64,000 bases of DNA from assembly GCF_023156505.1 (NCBI RefSeq), contig NZ_JALNMJ010000004.1:248001-312000 (forward strand), read 5' to 3'. Both the position numbers and the translations under genes were made by a program. The DNA comes from Roseibium sediminicola (GTDB lineage: Bacteria > Pseudomonadota > Alphaproteobacteria > Rhizobiales > Stappiaceae). Below the pieces are notes generated by a model. That model was not told where the DNA came from, made no database searches, and worked only from the letters and a program-made list of their open reading frames with translations. Numbering within the stretch: position 1 is the first letter of the stretch; each line of letters starts with the position of its first letter. Below, in pieces: positions 34,463 through 43,218 of this stretch.

Positions 34463-35413
34463 ATGTCCGAAAAGTTCGTGATTGAACATTGTGACGGCGC
34501 GATCACCCTCGCCCGTCTTCAGTTTTTTGATATCAGCCAGTCAAATCTCAAGGAAGAACACAAGGCCTGGCTCAGGCGCCATGTCATTCCTCTGCTGCAA
34601 GGCAATGGCAGCATCAGCGTGGTCGGCCTGTCCAGCAGAAGCGGCAAGGCCGCCTACAACAAGGCCCTGTCCAAGAAGCGGGCCGTTGCCGTTCAGCTGT
34701 TCCTTGAAGAAACAATGCAGAAGAGTTTTCCGTTCGACCTGGTCGACGGGCTCGGGGAATCGCTGGCAGAGGAGATGGGGCAGGAAGACGGCGTCGAGGA
34801 CGGCCAGTTCCGGGCGGTCATGATCTATGTGCATTCCATACCGACACCGCCCAACCCCAAGGTCATCAAGACCCCGAAAAAGATGAAGCCGAAACCCAAA
34901 AAGGCATCGACCCTGTGGGTTGGTATCGGCGAAAGCCACTCGGGCGATCTTGTCGCCGTCGGACGCTACAACTGGAATGGCCGGCTCTACCGGGCAAGCG
35001 CGGACGATGGCGGTTTCGTCGACTATGTCGACCTGATGGCCGACGGCTGGAAACTCGGCGGCGGCCTCGGCGGCAGTGTCGGCGCGATTGTCGTCGTTGC
35101 CCATGGCGTGCAATCCCCGCACGAGTTCAACAAGAAGGGCGAATGGTCCGACTGGGATCTCGACCTCGCCATCGGCGGCAAGCTCGGCGATGTCCTGAAA
35201 GGCCTGAAGGGCATCGGCAAGATCGTCACCACCATGGAAAAATACGAGGAACTCAGCCATGCGGCGATCGAGATCACCAAGAACAAGGGCTTCGTGAAGA
35301 AAGGCCTCTACACCATTCCGATGCTCGGCGTCGGTGCCGGGCTCCACGTGTGGACCGGCCGCAAATACGGCGACGTCACTGTGATTTCGACCGGCAGAAC
35401 CAAAATGAGATAA
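34463..35413 (+). CDS. Signal-less OmpA-fold protein with unrecognised C-terminal domain
   Basis: A 316-aa protein with three parts. Residues about 10-125 follow the OmpA/MotB peptidoglycan-binding pattern: a central [31 protein letters not shown] aligns with the family's I-x-V-x-G-x-T/S, then N-x-x-LS-x-x-RA-x-x-V. Residues 127-148 are a Pro/Lys linker. Residues about 149-316 form an unrecognised domain with a Gly-rich hydrophobic segment (195-213) and a Trp/Asp stretch, [14 protein letters not shown]. There is no signal peptide or transmembrane anchor, which is odd for an OmpA-like protein. The ATG at 34463 has GGAG 8 bases upstream. It might be a secreted effector or a cytoplasmic scaffold; neither is shown. 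Confidence 0.72.
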   Translation: MSEKFVIEHCDGAITLARLQFFDISQSNLKEEHKAWLRRHVIPLLQGNGSISVVGLSSRSGKAAYNKALSKKRAVAVQLFLEETMQKSFPFDLVDGLGESLAEEMGQEDGVEDGQFRAVMIYVHSIPTPPNPKVIKTPKKMKPKPKKASTLWVGIGESHSGDLVAVGRYNWNGRLYRASADDGGFVDYVDLMADGWKLGGGLGGSVGAIVVVAHGVQSPHEFNKKGEWSDWDLDLAIGGKLGDVLKGLKGIGKIVTTMEKYEELSHAAIEITKNKGFVKKGLYTIPMLGVGAGLHVWTGRKYGDVTVISTGRTKMR

Positions 35414-35801
35414 CACCGCCCGTTTTCACCCGGCAACATGCGCCGGCACGGTTCGGACAAACTGAAAAACGTGCCGGCGCTGCACATCGAGTGTGCACTC
35501 TCAAACAAACCGTTCAAAAAAAGTGCCGCTAGGTACGCCTTTGGTGCCGACGGGCACTTTGCCGCCTGTCAGCTGATGTCAGGAAGCACTTCGCGAGTGG
35601 ACGGGGTACCAAAAGGCAGGCTAACGCTCACGGATGGCGGGTATCGAGAACGTCGCACAAGTGGAGGAAACGTCGGGGTTTTGCCTCCTTTTCCACTTAT
35701 CCGCCTAATTTGTAGGCACCCCCGCCGCGACATTGCTCTTTGACACACTTCAGAATTTTGCCATGATTGCTCAAGAAGGTAGCAGTGGCAAAGGGGAGGC
35801 A
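35414..35801. other. 388-bp intergenic region with a long hairpin
   Basis: It holds an 11-bp perfect inverted repeat, GCGCCGGCACG (35440-35450) and CGTGCCGGCGC (35470-35480) with a 19-base loop and no T-run, 27 bp after the OmpA-fold gene. A sigma70-like promoter for the Anbu operon lies near its right end. No gene was seen. Confidence 0.6.
35740..35767 (+). promoter_or_regulatory. Putative sigma70 promoter of the Anbu operon
   Basis: TTGACA at 35740-35745 and CATGAT at 35762-35767 with a 16-bp spacer. The predicted start is near 35774, about 28 bases before the ATP-grasp start codon. Confidence 0.4.
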
Positions 35802-37226
35802 ATGTCGGACGAACGCACGTATTTCAACGAAATGCTCGACGAGGCAGGTGCGCCGCGCCAGTGTTATTCCCGCCTTGCCAAGTGGCTAGAAGACAAGCCC
35901 GCCAATTTCCTGTCGCGCAAGAGCAAGGACGCCGAAACCATCTTCCGCAGGCTGGGCATCACCTTTGCGGTCTATGGCGCGGATGAAGCCACCGAACGCC
36001 TCATTCCCTTCGATCCGATCCCGCGCATCATCTCCGCAGCCGAGTGGCGGCGCCTGTCGGCCGGCATCGACCAGCGTGTGCGCGCTTTGAATGCGTTTCT
36101 GCACGACATCTATCATCGTCAGGAAATCCTCAGGGCCGGCCGGATCCCGGCGGATCTTATTTTGCAGAACGAGGCCTTCCTGCCGGAAATGGCCGGCTTT
36201 ACACCGGCACGCAAGGTCTATTCCCACATCATCGGCACCGATCTGGTCCGGGTGTCGGAGAATGAGTTCTACGTCCTGGAAGACAACACCCGCACGCCCT
36301 CCGGGGTCTCCTACATGATGGAGAACCGCGAGACGATGATGCGGCTGTTCCCGGAACTGTTCCAGACCCACCATGTGGCAAATGTCGAGCAATATCCGGA
36401 AAACCTGCTTCAGACGCTGGAGAGCGTCGCGCCGGATCCGTCCAAATCCAGTCAGACCATCGTCGTTCTGACGCCGGGGATCTACAATTCGGCCTATTTC
36501 GAACATGCTTTCCTGGCCGATTCGATGGGCGTGGAACTGGTCGAGGGCCGCGATCTCTTCGTCGATGCCGGCCATGTCTACATGCGCACGACACGGGAGC
36601 CGCAGCAGGTCGACGTGATCTACCGGCGCATCGACGACGCTTTCCTGGATCCCCTCACCTTCAATCCGGACAGCATGCTCGGCGTCCCGGGCCTCTTCGA
36701 TGCCTACCGCGCCGGCAATGTCACCATCTGCAACGCGCCTGGCACCGGTATTGCCGACGACAAGGCGATTTACGCCTATGTGCCCGACATAATCGAGTTC
36801 TACACCGGTCAGAAGCCGATCCTGAACAACGTGCCGACCTGGAACTGCTCGCGGCCCGACGATCTGGCCTATGTGCTAGACAATCTGGAAGACATCGTCG
36901 TCAAGGAAGTGCACGGCTCCGGCGGCTACGGCATGCTGATCGGCCCGACCGCCTCGAAACGCGAGATCGTCGAGTTCCGGAAAGTTCTGGAGACCAACCC
37001 GACCAACTACATTGCCCAGCCCACGCTGGCTCTGTCCGCCTGCCCGACCCACGTTGCTTCGGGCGTCGCGCCGCGCCATGTCGATCTCAGACCCTTTGTC
37101 CTGATTGGCGACCAGGTGCGTATCACCCCGGGTGGCCTCACCCGGGTCGCCCTCAAAAAAGGCTCGCTCGTCGTCAATTCCAGCCAGGGTGGCGGCACAA
37201 AAGACACCTGGGTTCTGGAGGACTGA
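35802..37226 (+). CDS. Circularly permuted ATP-grasp protein (Anbu operon)
   Basis: A 474-aa member of the circularly permuted ATP-grasp type 2 family. Recognisable blocks are RRLGITFAVYG, RIPADLILQNEAFLPEM, YVLEDNTRTPSGVSYMMENR, VLTPGIYNSAYFEHAFLADSMGVELVEGRDL and VVKEVHGSGGYGMLIGP (an ATP-grasp Lys/Gly loop). ATP-grasp enzymes join a carboxylate and an amine or thiol via an acylphosphate, so peptide-like ligation is predicted. It always clusters with the next three genes. The ATG at 35802 is directly behind GGGGAGG; 23 extra upstream codons are unlikely. Confidence 0.9.
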   Translation: MSDERTYFNEMLDEAGAPRQCYSRLAKWLEDKPANFLSRKSKDAETIFRRLGITFAVYGADEATERLIPFDPIPRIISAAEWRRLSAGIDQRVRALNAFLHDIYHRQEILRAGRIPADLILQNEAFLPEMAGFTPARKVYSHIIGTDLVRVSENEFYVLEDNTRTPSGVSYMMENRETMMRLFPELFQTHHVANVEQYPENLLQTLESVAPDPSKSSQTIVVLTPGIYNSAYFEHAFLADSMGVELVEGRDLFVDAGHVYMRTTREPQQVDVIYRRIDDAFLDPLTFNPDSMLGVPGLFDAYRAGNVTICNAPGTGIADDKAIYAYVPDIIEFYTGQKPILNNVPTWNCSRPDDLAYVLDNLEDIVVKEVHGSGGYGMLIGPTASKREIVEFRKVLETNPTNYIAQPTLALSACPTHVASGVAPRHVDLRPFVLIGDQVRITPGGLTRVALKKGSLVVNSSQGGGTKDTWVLED

Positions 37227-37233
37227 AAAACAG

Positions 37234-38184
37234 ATGCTTGGAAGAACCGCCTCTTCGCTGTTTTGGATGTCCCGCTACTATGAACGCGCGCAGAACCTGG
37301 CGCGCCTGCTCGAAGTGGCCTATCGCGGCGCCATCATGTCCCATTCCGGCCAGGAGCATGGCTCCCACTGGACGTTTGCCCTGGCAAGCGCGGGCTGTGA
37401 AAGCGACTACAACGAGAAGTACGACGAACTGCACATCCGCCATGTGACGGCCTACATGATCTTCTCCAAGGACAATCCCACCAGTATCCGGTCCTGCCTG
37501 GAACTGGCGCGCAACAATGCGCGCGCCGTGCGCACCGGGATCACCGCGGAGCTCTGGGAGGCCATCAACACGACCTGGATCGAGTTTTCCGAAACAAATC
37601 CGCAATCGATCACCCAGGACAAGCTGCCGGATTTTCTCGCCTGGGTGAACCAGCGTGCCCATCTCTTCCGCGGAGCGCTGCTCAACACGATCCTGCGCGA
37701 CGACGGCTATTTCTTCAGCCAGATGGGCAATTTCGTTGAGCGTGCCGACAACACGGCGCGGATCCTCGACACCCAGTATTGGGCCCTGCTGCCGGACAAT
37801 GACATTGTCGACGACGGCTCGGCGGAGCGCTACCAGTGGTCCGCCATTCTCAGGGCGCTCTCGGGCCGGCGCAGCTACCGCTTCGCCTATCCCAATTCGC
37901 GCCTGAAAGCCTTCAACATAGCCGAATTCCTGATCCTGAGAACGGAAATGCCGCGCTCTCTGGCCCATTGTTACGACTGGATCGCGGAAACCGCGGAGGA
38001 TCTTGCCCAGTTCTACGGATCGCGCGAGCCGAGCCTGGACCTGGCGGCCGCCCTGTTCCGCGAGCTGTCTGACAAGCAGATGCACGAGATCTACCGCCAG
38101 GGCCTGCACGAATTCCTCACCGACTTCATTGGCAAGAACAACCAGTTCGCCCACCAGCTGAGTGAAGATTACAATTTCTCCTGA
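37234..38184 (+). CDS. Alpha-E domain protein (DUF403, Anbu operon)
   Basis: A 316-aa all-helical alpha-E protein. The signature start LGRTASSLFWMSRYYERAQNLARLLEV is followed by repeated helices (LELARNNARAVRTGITAELWEAINT; GNFVERADNTARILDTQYW; LRTEMPRSLAHCYDWIAE). The biochemical role is not known; it may work with the ATP-grasp enzyme. It begins 8 bp after that gene's stop. Confidence 0.9.
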   Translation: MLGRTASSLFWMSRYYERAQNLARLLEVAYRGAIMSHSGQEHGSHWTFALASAGCESDYNEKYDELHIRHVTAYMIFSKDNPTSIRSCLELARNNARAVRTGITAELWEAINTTWIEFSETNPQSITQDKLPDFLAWVNQRAHLFRGALLNTILRDDGYFFSQMGNFVERADNTARILDTQYWALLPDNDIVDDGSAERYQWSAILRALSGRRSYRFAYPNSRLKAFNIAEFLILRTEMPRSLAHCYDWIAETAEDLAQFYGSREPSLDLAAALFRELSDKQMHEIYRQGLHEFLTDFIGKNNQFAHQLSEDYNFS

Positions 38185-38208
38185 CCTTTCAACCCGACCC
38201 GGTGCCAC

Positions 38209-39033
38209 ATGCGACTGACCGTCCGACACACGACCCGCTATCGCTACGAGACCCCGTTGGCCAATGCCATGCAGCAACTGCGGCTGACGCCGGAAAACGG
38301 GCCTGCACAGACCATCGTCAACTGGGCCATCGAAGCCCCGGGCATTGAACGCGCTACCACCTACAAGGACGCCTTCGGCAACCAGGTGCACATGGTCTCG
38401 CGCAGCGAACCCGTCGAGGACGTGGAAATCACCGCCACTGGCATCGTCGACACGACCGATACCAGCGGTGTGCTGGGCCATGAGCCGGACGCCGGCGCGC
38501 CGGACCGGATCTACACGCGTGTCACGCCGCTGACGCAATCCAACCAGGCGATCCGCAAACTGGCGGTGCTGGCCGATGTCCATGACAAGATCGCCGGCTT
38601 TCACGCGCTCATGCACGCCATCCGCGACAAGGTCGAGTACAAGATAGGTGTCACCGAGACCCATGCCCCGGCCGCTTCGGTGCTGGCTGCCGGTGAAGGC
38701 GTCTGCCAGGACCACGCCCATATTTTCATCGCCGCGGCCCGCTCGCTCGGCATCCCGGCCCGCTATGTTTCCGGCTATCTGCTCTTGGAAGACGAACAGG
38801 CTTCGGAAGCCCATCACGCCTGGGCGGAGGTCATGATCAACGGTCTTGGCTGGACCGGCTTCGACATATCCAACACAATGTGCCCTACAGACCGCTATAT
38901 TCGCTTGACGGTGGGCCTGGATTCCCGTTCTGCTGCCCCAATCAGGGGGATCCGCTTCGGCGGTCTGGAGGAAAACCTGCAGGTTGAAGTCGACGTGGCC
39001 CAGGCCGCGCTCCAGCAGCAACAGCAGCAGTGA
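38209..39033 (+). CDS. Transglutaminase-like cysteine peptidase (Anbu operon)
   Basis: A 274-aa protein with an N-terminal beta domain (MRLTVRHTTRYRYETPLANAMQQLRLTPEN) and a transglutaminase-like catalytic core. The triad is Cys166 in GEGVCQDHA, His203 in HHAWAEV and Asp219 in GWTGFDISN. Such enzymes cut or form amide/isopeptide bonds. It lies 24 bp after the alpha-E gene. In the Anbu operon it is predicted to process whatever the ATP-grasp protein makes. Confidence 0.92.
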   Translation: MRLTVRHTTRYRYETPLANAMQQLRLTPENGPAQTIVNWAIEAPGIERATTYKDAFGNQVHMVSRSEPVEDVEITATGIVDTTDTSGVLGHEPDAGAPDRIYTRVTPLTQSNQAIRKLAVLADVHDKIAGFHALMHAIRDKVEYKIGVTETHAPAASVLAAGEGVCQDHAHIFIAAARSLGIPARYVSGYLLLEDEQASEAHHAWAEVMINGLGWTGFDISNTMCPTDRYIRLTVGLDSRSAAPIRGIRFGGLEENLQVEVDVAQAALQQQQQQ

Positions 39034-39106
39034 GTGTCATTCTCCGGACGGCGGAAGCGGTTCCCTCGCTTGTGAGCGCAACGAACGGTGCCTGAAGGGC
39101 TTGTGA

Positions 39107-39838
39107 ATGACCTATTGTGTCGGCTTGAAACTGGATCGCGGACTGGTCTTCGCCGCGGATACGCGCACCAATGCCGGCGTCGACAACATTTCCACGTTCA
39201 AGAAGCTGCATGTCTGGGAAGAACCCGGTGAGCGCGTTATCACGCTGCTTTCCGCCGGCAATCTGGCCGTGACCCAGGCCGTGATTTCCCTGCTGACCGA
39301 ACACATTTCGTCCGTCGAGGACAATCGCGCCACATTGATGACCGCCAAGACCATGTTCCAGGTCGCCCGCCTGGTGGGCAGCGCCGTGCGCGAGGTCAAG
39401 GCGATCGACGGCGAGGCGCTGGCCACCAGCGCCGAGAACTTCTTCGTCACCTTCATCCTGGGCGGCCAGATCAAGGGCGAGGCACCGCGCATGTTCCAGG
39501 TCTATGCCGCAGGCAACTTCATCGAGGTCTGCGAGGACACGCCCTACCTGCAGATCGGCGAGCACAAATACGGCAAACCCATTCTGGACCGGGTCACGCG
39601 CTCCGACATGCGCCTCGGCGAAGCCGCCAAACTGGTGCTCTTGTCCTTCGACAGCACTTTGCGCTCCAACCTGTCTGTCGGCATGCCCATCGACATGCTG
39701 CTTTACAACACCGACAGCTATTCCACCGGCCGTCAGGTAAGAATCGAACAGGACGATCCCTATTTCCAGAAACTGTCCCGCGGCTGGTCCGACAAACTGC
39801 GCGAGGCCTTTGCCGATATTGACGAATTCGAGGTCTGA
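39107..39838 (+). CDS. Anbu proteasome-like peptidase
   Basis: A 243-aa Ntn-hydrolase of the Anbu (ancestral beta subunit) type, related to proteasome beta subunits and HslV. The nucleophile is probably Thr2 (MTYCVGLKL), exposed when Met is removed. GLVFAADTRTNAGVDNI holds the conserved Asp and Lys/Arg region, and SDMRLGEAAKLVLLSFDSTLRSN the C-terminal signature. Anbu proteins form open helical or ring assemblies. The gene ends the four-gene operon. Its natural substrate is not known. Confidence 0.92.
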   Translation: MTYCVGLKLDRGLVFAADTRTNAGVDNISTFKKLHVWEEPGERVITLLSAGNLAVTQAVISLLTEHISSVEDNRATLMTAKTMFQVARLVGSAVREVKAIDGEALATSAENFFVTFILGGQIKGEAPRMFQVYAAGNFIEVCEDTPYLQIGEHKYGKPILDRVTRSDMRLGEAAKLVLLSFDSTLRSNLSVGMPIDMLLYNTDSYSTGRQVRIEQDDPYFQKLSRGWSDKLREAFADIDEFEV

Positions 39839-39915
39839 TCGGCCCACCGCTCTGTCAGCCAACCGTCACAAATCGGCATTAGAAGCGAACGGATCGAACC
39901 GGAAGGTGATTTCCC

Positions 39916-41340
39916 ATGACCAGTTCCAGCGCTGTCGCCGAGCTTGATGCCGTTTCCTGGACCCGCGAGCCCGCCCAGGAACCGTTGGAGGAGAACGACG
40001 CAGCCCTGAAAGCTGTCCGCGATCTGATCAAGGCCGGCGAGCGCAACCAGCTTGTCGAGCTGCTCAAGCGCTGGGATCCGGTCGATGTCATGCAGTTGCT
40101 GACTCGGCTACGCCTCAAACATGCGCGCAAATTATTCCAGTGGCTGCCGGCCAATCCGTCGATCAAGGTGGTCGCCGAGCTGCGCCCGGAATTCCGCTCG
40201 ATCTTGATGGAGGAATCCACGCTTGAGCAGTTTCACGACATTCTGGACGGGCTCGACCCGGAAGACGCCGTCGAAATCCTGAACGAATTTCCGGACGACG
40301 TCGCCGACGAACTGATCGCCCGACTGAAGGACATCGACGAAATCGGCACACGCGGCGGTTATGCGGATGATACCGCCGGCCGGGTGATGGCCCGGAAATT
40401 CGTTGCTTTGCCGGAACATTGCACCACCGGCGAAGCCGTGGCCCAGATGCGTGCGGAAGCAGACCGTATCCGCAAGATCTTCACGGTCTATGTCACCGAT
40501 GACGAGGGCAAGCTCACAGGCACCGTCGAGGTCGGCAGGCTGCTGCTTGCTCCCGCGGACACGCCCTTGCGGGACATCGTCAACAGGGATGTTTTGACGG
40601 TGTCCGCCGACACGGACCAGGAAGAAGTGCTGCGCCTTGCGCGCAAGCGCGACATGCGTACGGTGCCAGTGGTGAGCTCCGAAGGTCACCTGATCGGCCG
40701 GGTCACGCCGAAGCAGCTCACCCGGATCGCCTCGGACGAGGCCAACGAGGACATGCTGCTGATGAGCGGTGTGTCCGGGGAATCGCGGGCGGACGACACG
40801 GTCTTGAGAATTGTCCGGCGGCGCCTGCCCTGGCTCCTCGCCGGCCTCGTCGGCGCCAGTGTCGCCGCGACCGTTGTCGGTTCCTATGAGGACCAGCTCG
40901 CCGAAGCGGCCATTCTGGCCGCATTCATCCCGGTCACGATGTCCATGGCCGGCAATGCCGGCCTTCAGGCGTCGGCCGTCGCCGTCCAGGGCATCGCCAC
41001 AGGGGCGCTCTGGACCGGGGACATCTTCTTTCGCCTGATGAAGGAACTGGCGGCCGCTCTCTTCAACGGCGCCATTGCCGGCACGATCCTGGGCAGCCTG
41101 GTGCTGATTGCCTCTTTCGTGGTGCCCCTGGAAGCCCCTGAGCGCCTGGCGCTGGCCACCTCCCTGTCGCTCCTGTGCGTCACCACCCTTGCCGCCATGG
41201 TCGGTGCCACCGTGCCCATTATCCTGGACAAGATCGGCATCGACCCGGCCATGGCCATCGGCGTCTTCATCACCTCGTCCAACGACGTCCTCGGCGTGCT
41301 CATCTTCTTCCTGATGGCAACGACGTTTTATCTGGGGTGA
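39916..41340 (+). CDS. mgtE: MgtE-family magnesium transporter (copy 2)
   Basis: A 474-aa MgtE protein with an N domain (about 35-165), two CBS domains (about 170-300; MRTVPVVSSEGHLIGRVTPKQL) and five transmembrane helices (about 325-470). The pore segment reads IPVTMSMAGNAGLQASAVAVQG, where copy 1 has the more canonical MGGNAGTQT. The ends DKIGIDPAMAIGVFITSSNDVLGV are typical. The changed selectivity-region residues may mean a different ion preference or gating; this is inference. It follows the Anbu gene by 77 bp, but no functional tie is known. Confidence 0.9.
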   Translation: MTSSSAVAELDAVSWTREPAQEPLEENDAALKAVRDLIKAGERNQLVELLKRWDPVDVMQLLTRLRLKHARKLFQWLPANPSIKVVAELRPEFRSILMEESTLEQFHDILDGLDPEDAVEILNEFPDDVADELIARLKDIDEIGTRGGYADDTAGRVMARKFVALPEHCTTGEAVAQMRAEADRIRKIFTVYVTDDEGKLTGTVEVGRLLLAPADTPLRDIVNRDVLTVSADTDQEEVLRLARKRDMRTVPVVSSEGHLIGRVTPKQLTRIASDEANEDMLLMSGVSGESRADDTVLRIVRRRLPWLLAGLVGASVAATVVGSYEDQLAEAAILAAFIPVTMSMAGNAGLQASAVAVQGIATGALWTGDIFFRLMKELAAALFNGAIAGTILGSLVLIASFVVPLEAPERLALATSLSLLCVTTLAAMVGATVPIILDKIGIDPAMAIGVFITSSNDVLGVLIFFLMATTFYLG

Positions 41341-41347
41341 GGAACAC

Positions 41348-42121
41348 TCACCCTTCCCGAAGGATCAACGCGGCCGCGTCAAACTCGGTCCGCTTGTAGG
41401 CGCGGATCTGGGCTGCCTCGGCGTCCTCGCCCCAGCGATCGATGTTGAAGTCTTCTTCCACATGGGCGGCCGTCCAGACTGTGTCCATGTCGAGCAGTTC
41501 TTCTTTCAAGGCCAGCGCGAGCAGCGCGGAACCGGTCAGGCTGGTGACCGTGTGCAGCGCCGCCAGACGCAGCGGGGTCTCTCCCGCGATCCGGGCGCGA
41601 TAGGAAGCCAGCAAGGTCTCGGATTGCGGCGCGTGGATAAGACCCTCGATCAACACAAAGCGGCCGCCGAGCAACTCACCCGCCCATTCCACCACCGGAT
41701 CCCACAGGCGCCGCTGGGTCTCTACCAGGCTTTCAGGGTCGTCGGCGCGATAGCAGAGCGCATCATTGCCGGCAAATTTGGTGACATCGTCGGCCACTTC
41801 GTCGAACCGGACACTGACGGCGTCCTGTGCCGAGTTCGCGATCCGGGTCAGCGGCATGTTCGCCGGATTGATGAGTTTTTCCTGCGCGGCCCATTCCGCG
41901 GCCACGGCGGCGCCAAGCACGGCGTTGGGCAGCAGCAGCAGCGATTTGCCCGGTGTCTTGACCGGCCGTCCGTCCAGATGAATGGCAAAGCCGCCTTGGG
42001 CGGCGGCATGCGCGGCTTCCTTGTAGAAGCGCTTGGGCAGCTCGCGCCGGGACAGTTCCCGCGCACGCTGTTCCGGATCCTTGGCGGCATCTTCCTGCAA
42101 CACTTCAAGAAAATCACGCAT
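41348..42121 (-). CDS. ATP12-family F1-ATPase assembly chaperone
   Basis: A 257-aa protein of the ATP12 family, which in mitochondria and alphaproteobacteria binds the F1 alpha subunit during ATP synthase assembly. Characteristic blocks are LPKRFYKEA, GGFAIHLDGRPVKTPG, MPLTRIANSAQDAV and VWTAAHVEEDFNIDRWGEDAEA. Its start codon overlaps the stop of the HAD gene (TGATG), so the two are translationally coupled. It ends 8 bp from the convergent MgtE stop. Confidence 0.92.
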   Translation of the reverse strand: MRDFLEVLQEDAAKDPEQRARELSRRELPKRFYKEAAHAAAQGGFAIHLDGRPVKTPGKSLLLLPNAVLGAAVAAEWAAQEKLINPANMPLTRIANSAQDAVSVRFDEVADDVTKFAGNDALCYRADDPESLVETQRRLWDPVVEWAGELLGGRFVLIEGLIHAPQSETLLASYRARIAGETPLRLAALHTVTSLTGSALLALALKEELLDMDTVWTAAHVEEDFNIDRWGEDAEAAQIRAYKRTEFDAAALILREG

Positions 42122-42801
42122 CAGATTGTTTCCTTGTCGAATTTCAAAATTTCAGAGAGAGCAACATCCAGATCGGAAAACGCCTGAATGATCCGGTCAG
42201 CGCCATTTTCAACCAGTCTGGAATGGTCATGATAGCCCCATGTGACCCCAATCGCCTGGGCACCTGCCGCCTTGGCCATGGCCATGTCGAAGCCGGTATC
42301 GCCGATCACCAGCGTGCGCCCCGGCTCCACTCCGGTTTCCGCCATGGCCTGCAGCACCATGTCCGGATGCGGTTTCGACGGCGATGTGTCAGCGGTCTGG
42401 ATGGTGGCGAAGCGGCCGTGAAGGTCATGCTTGTCCAGCATGTGCCGGACACCGCGCAGGGCCTTGCCGGTGGCGATGCCGAGCAGCAGCTCGTCCCGGC
42501 GATGCAGCCGGTCGATCGCTTCGCGCGCACCGGGATAGAGCGGGTCGAGGTCCAGCCCCTGCTCCCGCCGTGCGATCTTCGACTGGCGATAGGCTGCCGC
42601 CATCGCGGGAACCTTGTCCGTGTGCGCGGAACCAACCAGATCCAGAAACGCCTCTTCAAGCGACCGGCCGACAATGGACAAAGCCGTTTGCCTGTCCGGC
42701 ATCGTCAGGCCGACCGCCGCAAACCCCACTTCAAGCCCATGCAGGATCGTGTTCTGGCTGTCCACCAGCGTGCCGTCGACGTCAAACAGGATCAGATACA
42801 T
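42121..42801 (-). CDS. HAD-superfamily phosphatase
   Basis: A 226-aa haloacid dehalogenase phosphatase, subfamily IA. Motif I is LILFDVDGTLVDSQ, motif II GIATGKA, motif III the Lys of SPSKPHPDM and motif IV VIGDTGFDMAMAKAAG. The cap domain is alpha-helical. The substrate is unknown; it resembles phosphoglycolate phosphatases. The ATG at 42801 has AAGG seven bases upstream; the frame reaches 42945 but that part is not supported. It is coupled to ATP12. Confidence 0.9.
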   Translation of the reverse strand: MYLILFDVDGTLVDSQNTILHGLEVGFAAVGLTMPDRQTALSIVGRSLEEAFLDLVGSAHTDKVPAMAAAYRQSKIARREQGLDLDPLYPGAREAIDRLHRRDELLLGIATGKALRGVRHMLDKHDLHGRFATIQTADTSPSKPHPDMVLQAMAETGVEPGRTLVIGDTGFDMAMAKAAGAQAIGVTWGYHDHSRLVENGADRIIQAFSDLDVALSEILKFDKETI

Positions 42802-43218
42802 GGGAAGACCTTCGTGAAAGGCTGTTGCGGCCCGCATGTGCCGGGTTTTGGTCCGGGCGTCAAGACCCGTCCCGGAAAGGCCCGGAACGACGCAAGGTGA
42901 GTTTCGAAAGACTGATGCCGACCCAGTAAAATTACCAATAGGCAAAGTCTTCCCATATTAACCAATGATTAACCGCCAATCTTTGGATATCGCCTATTTT
43001 GGGCAGGCGCCCGAAAATTGCCTCTTTATCTTGAGAAACGGATTGCACGATCCGGCGCTTAAGGTTCGGTTAACCACGTTTCTAAACGCACTGGTTACCT
43101 TAACGGGCAATAATCATAAGCGCGGGTGGGCATGATCGTTTGGGGCAAGCTTGTCACCAAATCATACGGATTGAAACACGCGGCCATGTGAGGACGCGCG
43201 AAAGAATGGTTTGTCTGA
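42802..43218. other. 417-bp divergent intergenic region, no gene seen
   Basis: It lies between the HAD gene (minus) and the DUF2778 gene (plus). It is relatively AT-rich from about 42930 to 43130, as expected of promoters. I see no repeat, RNA gene or convincing operator. Confidence 0.4.

Noticed and set aside
37174-39021. 615-codon open frame antisense to the alpha-E and transglutaminase genes
   Set aside because: It crosses two conserved genes with intact catalytic residues and has no recognisable motif. High GC content explains it.
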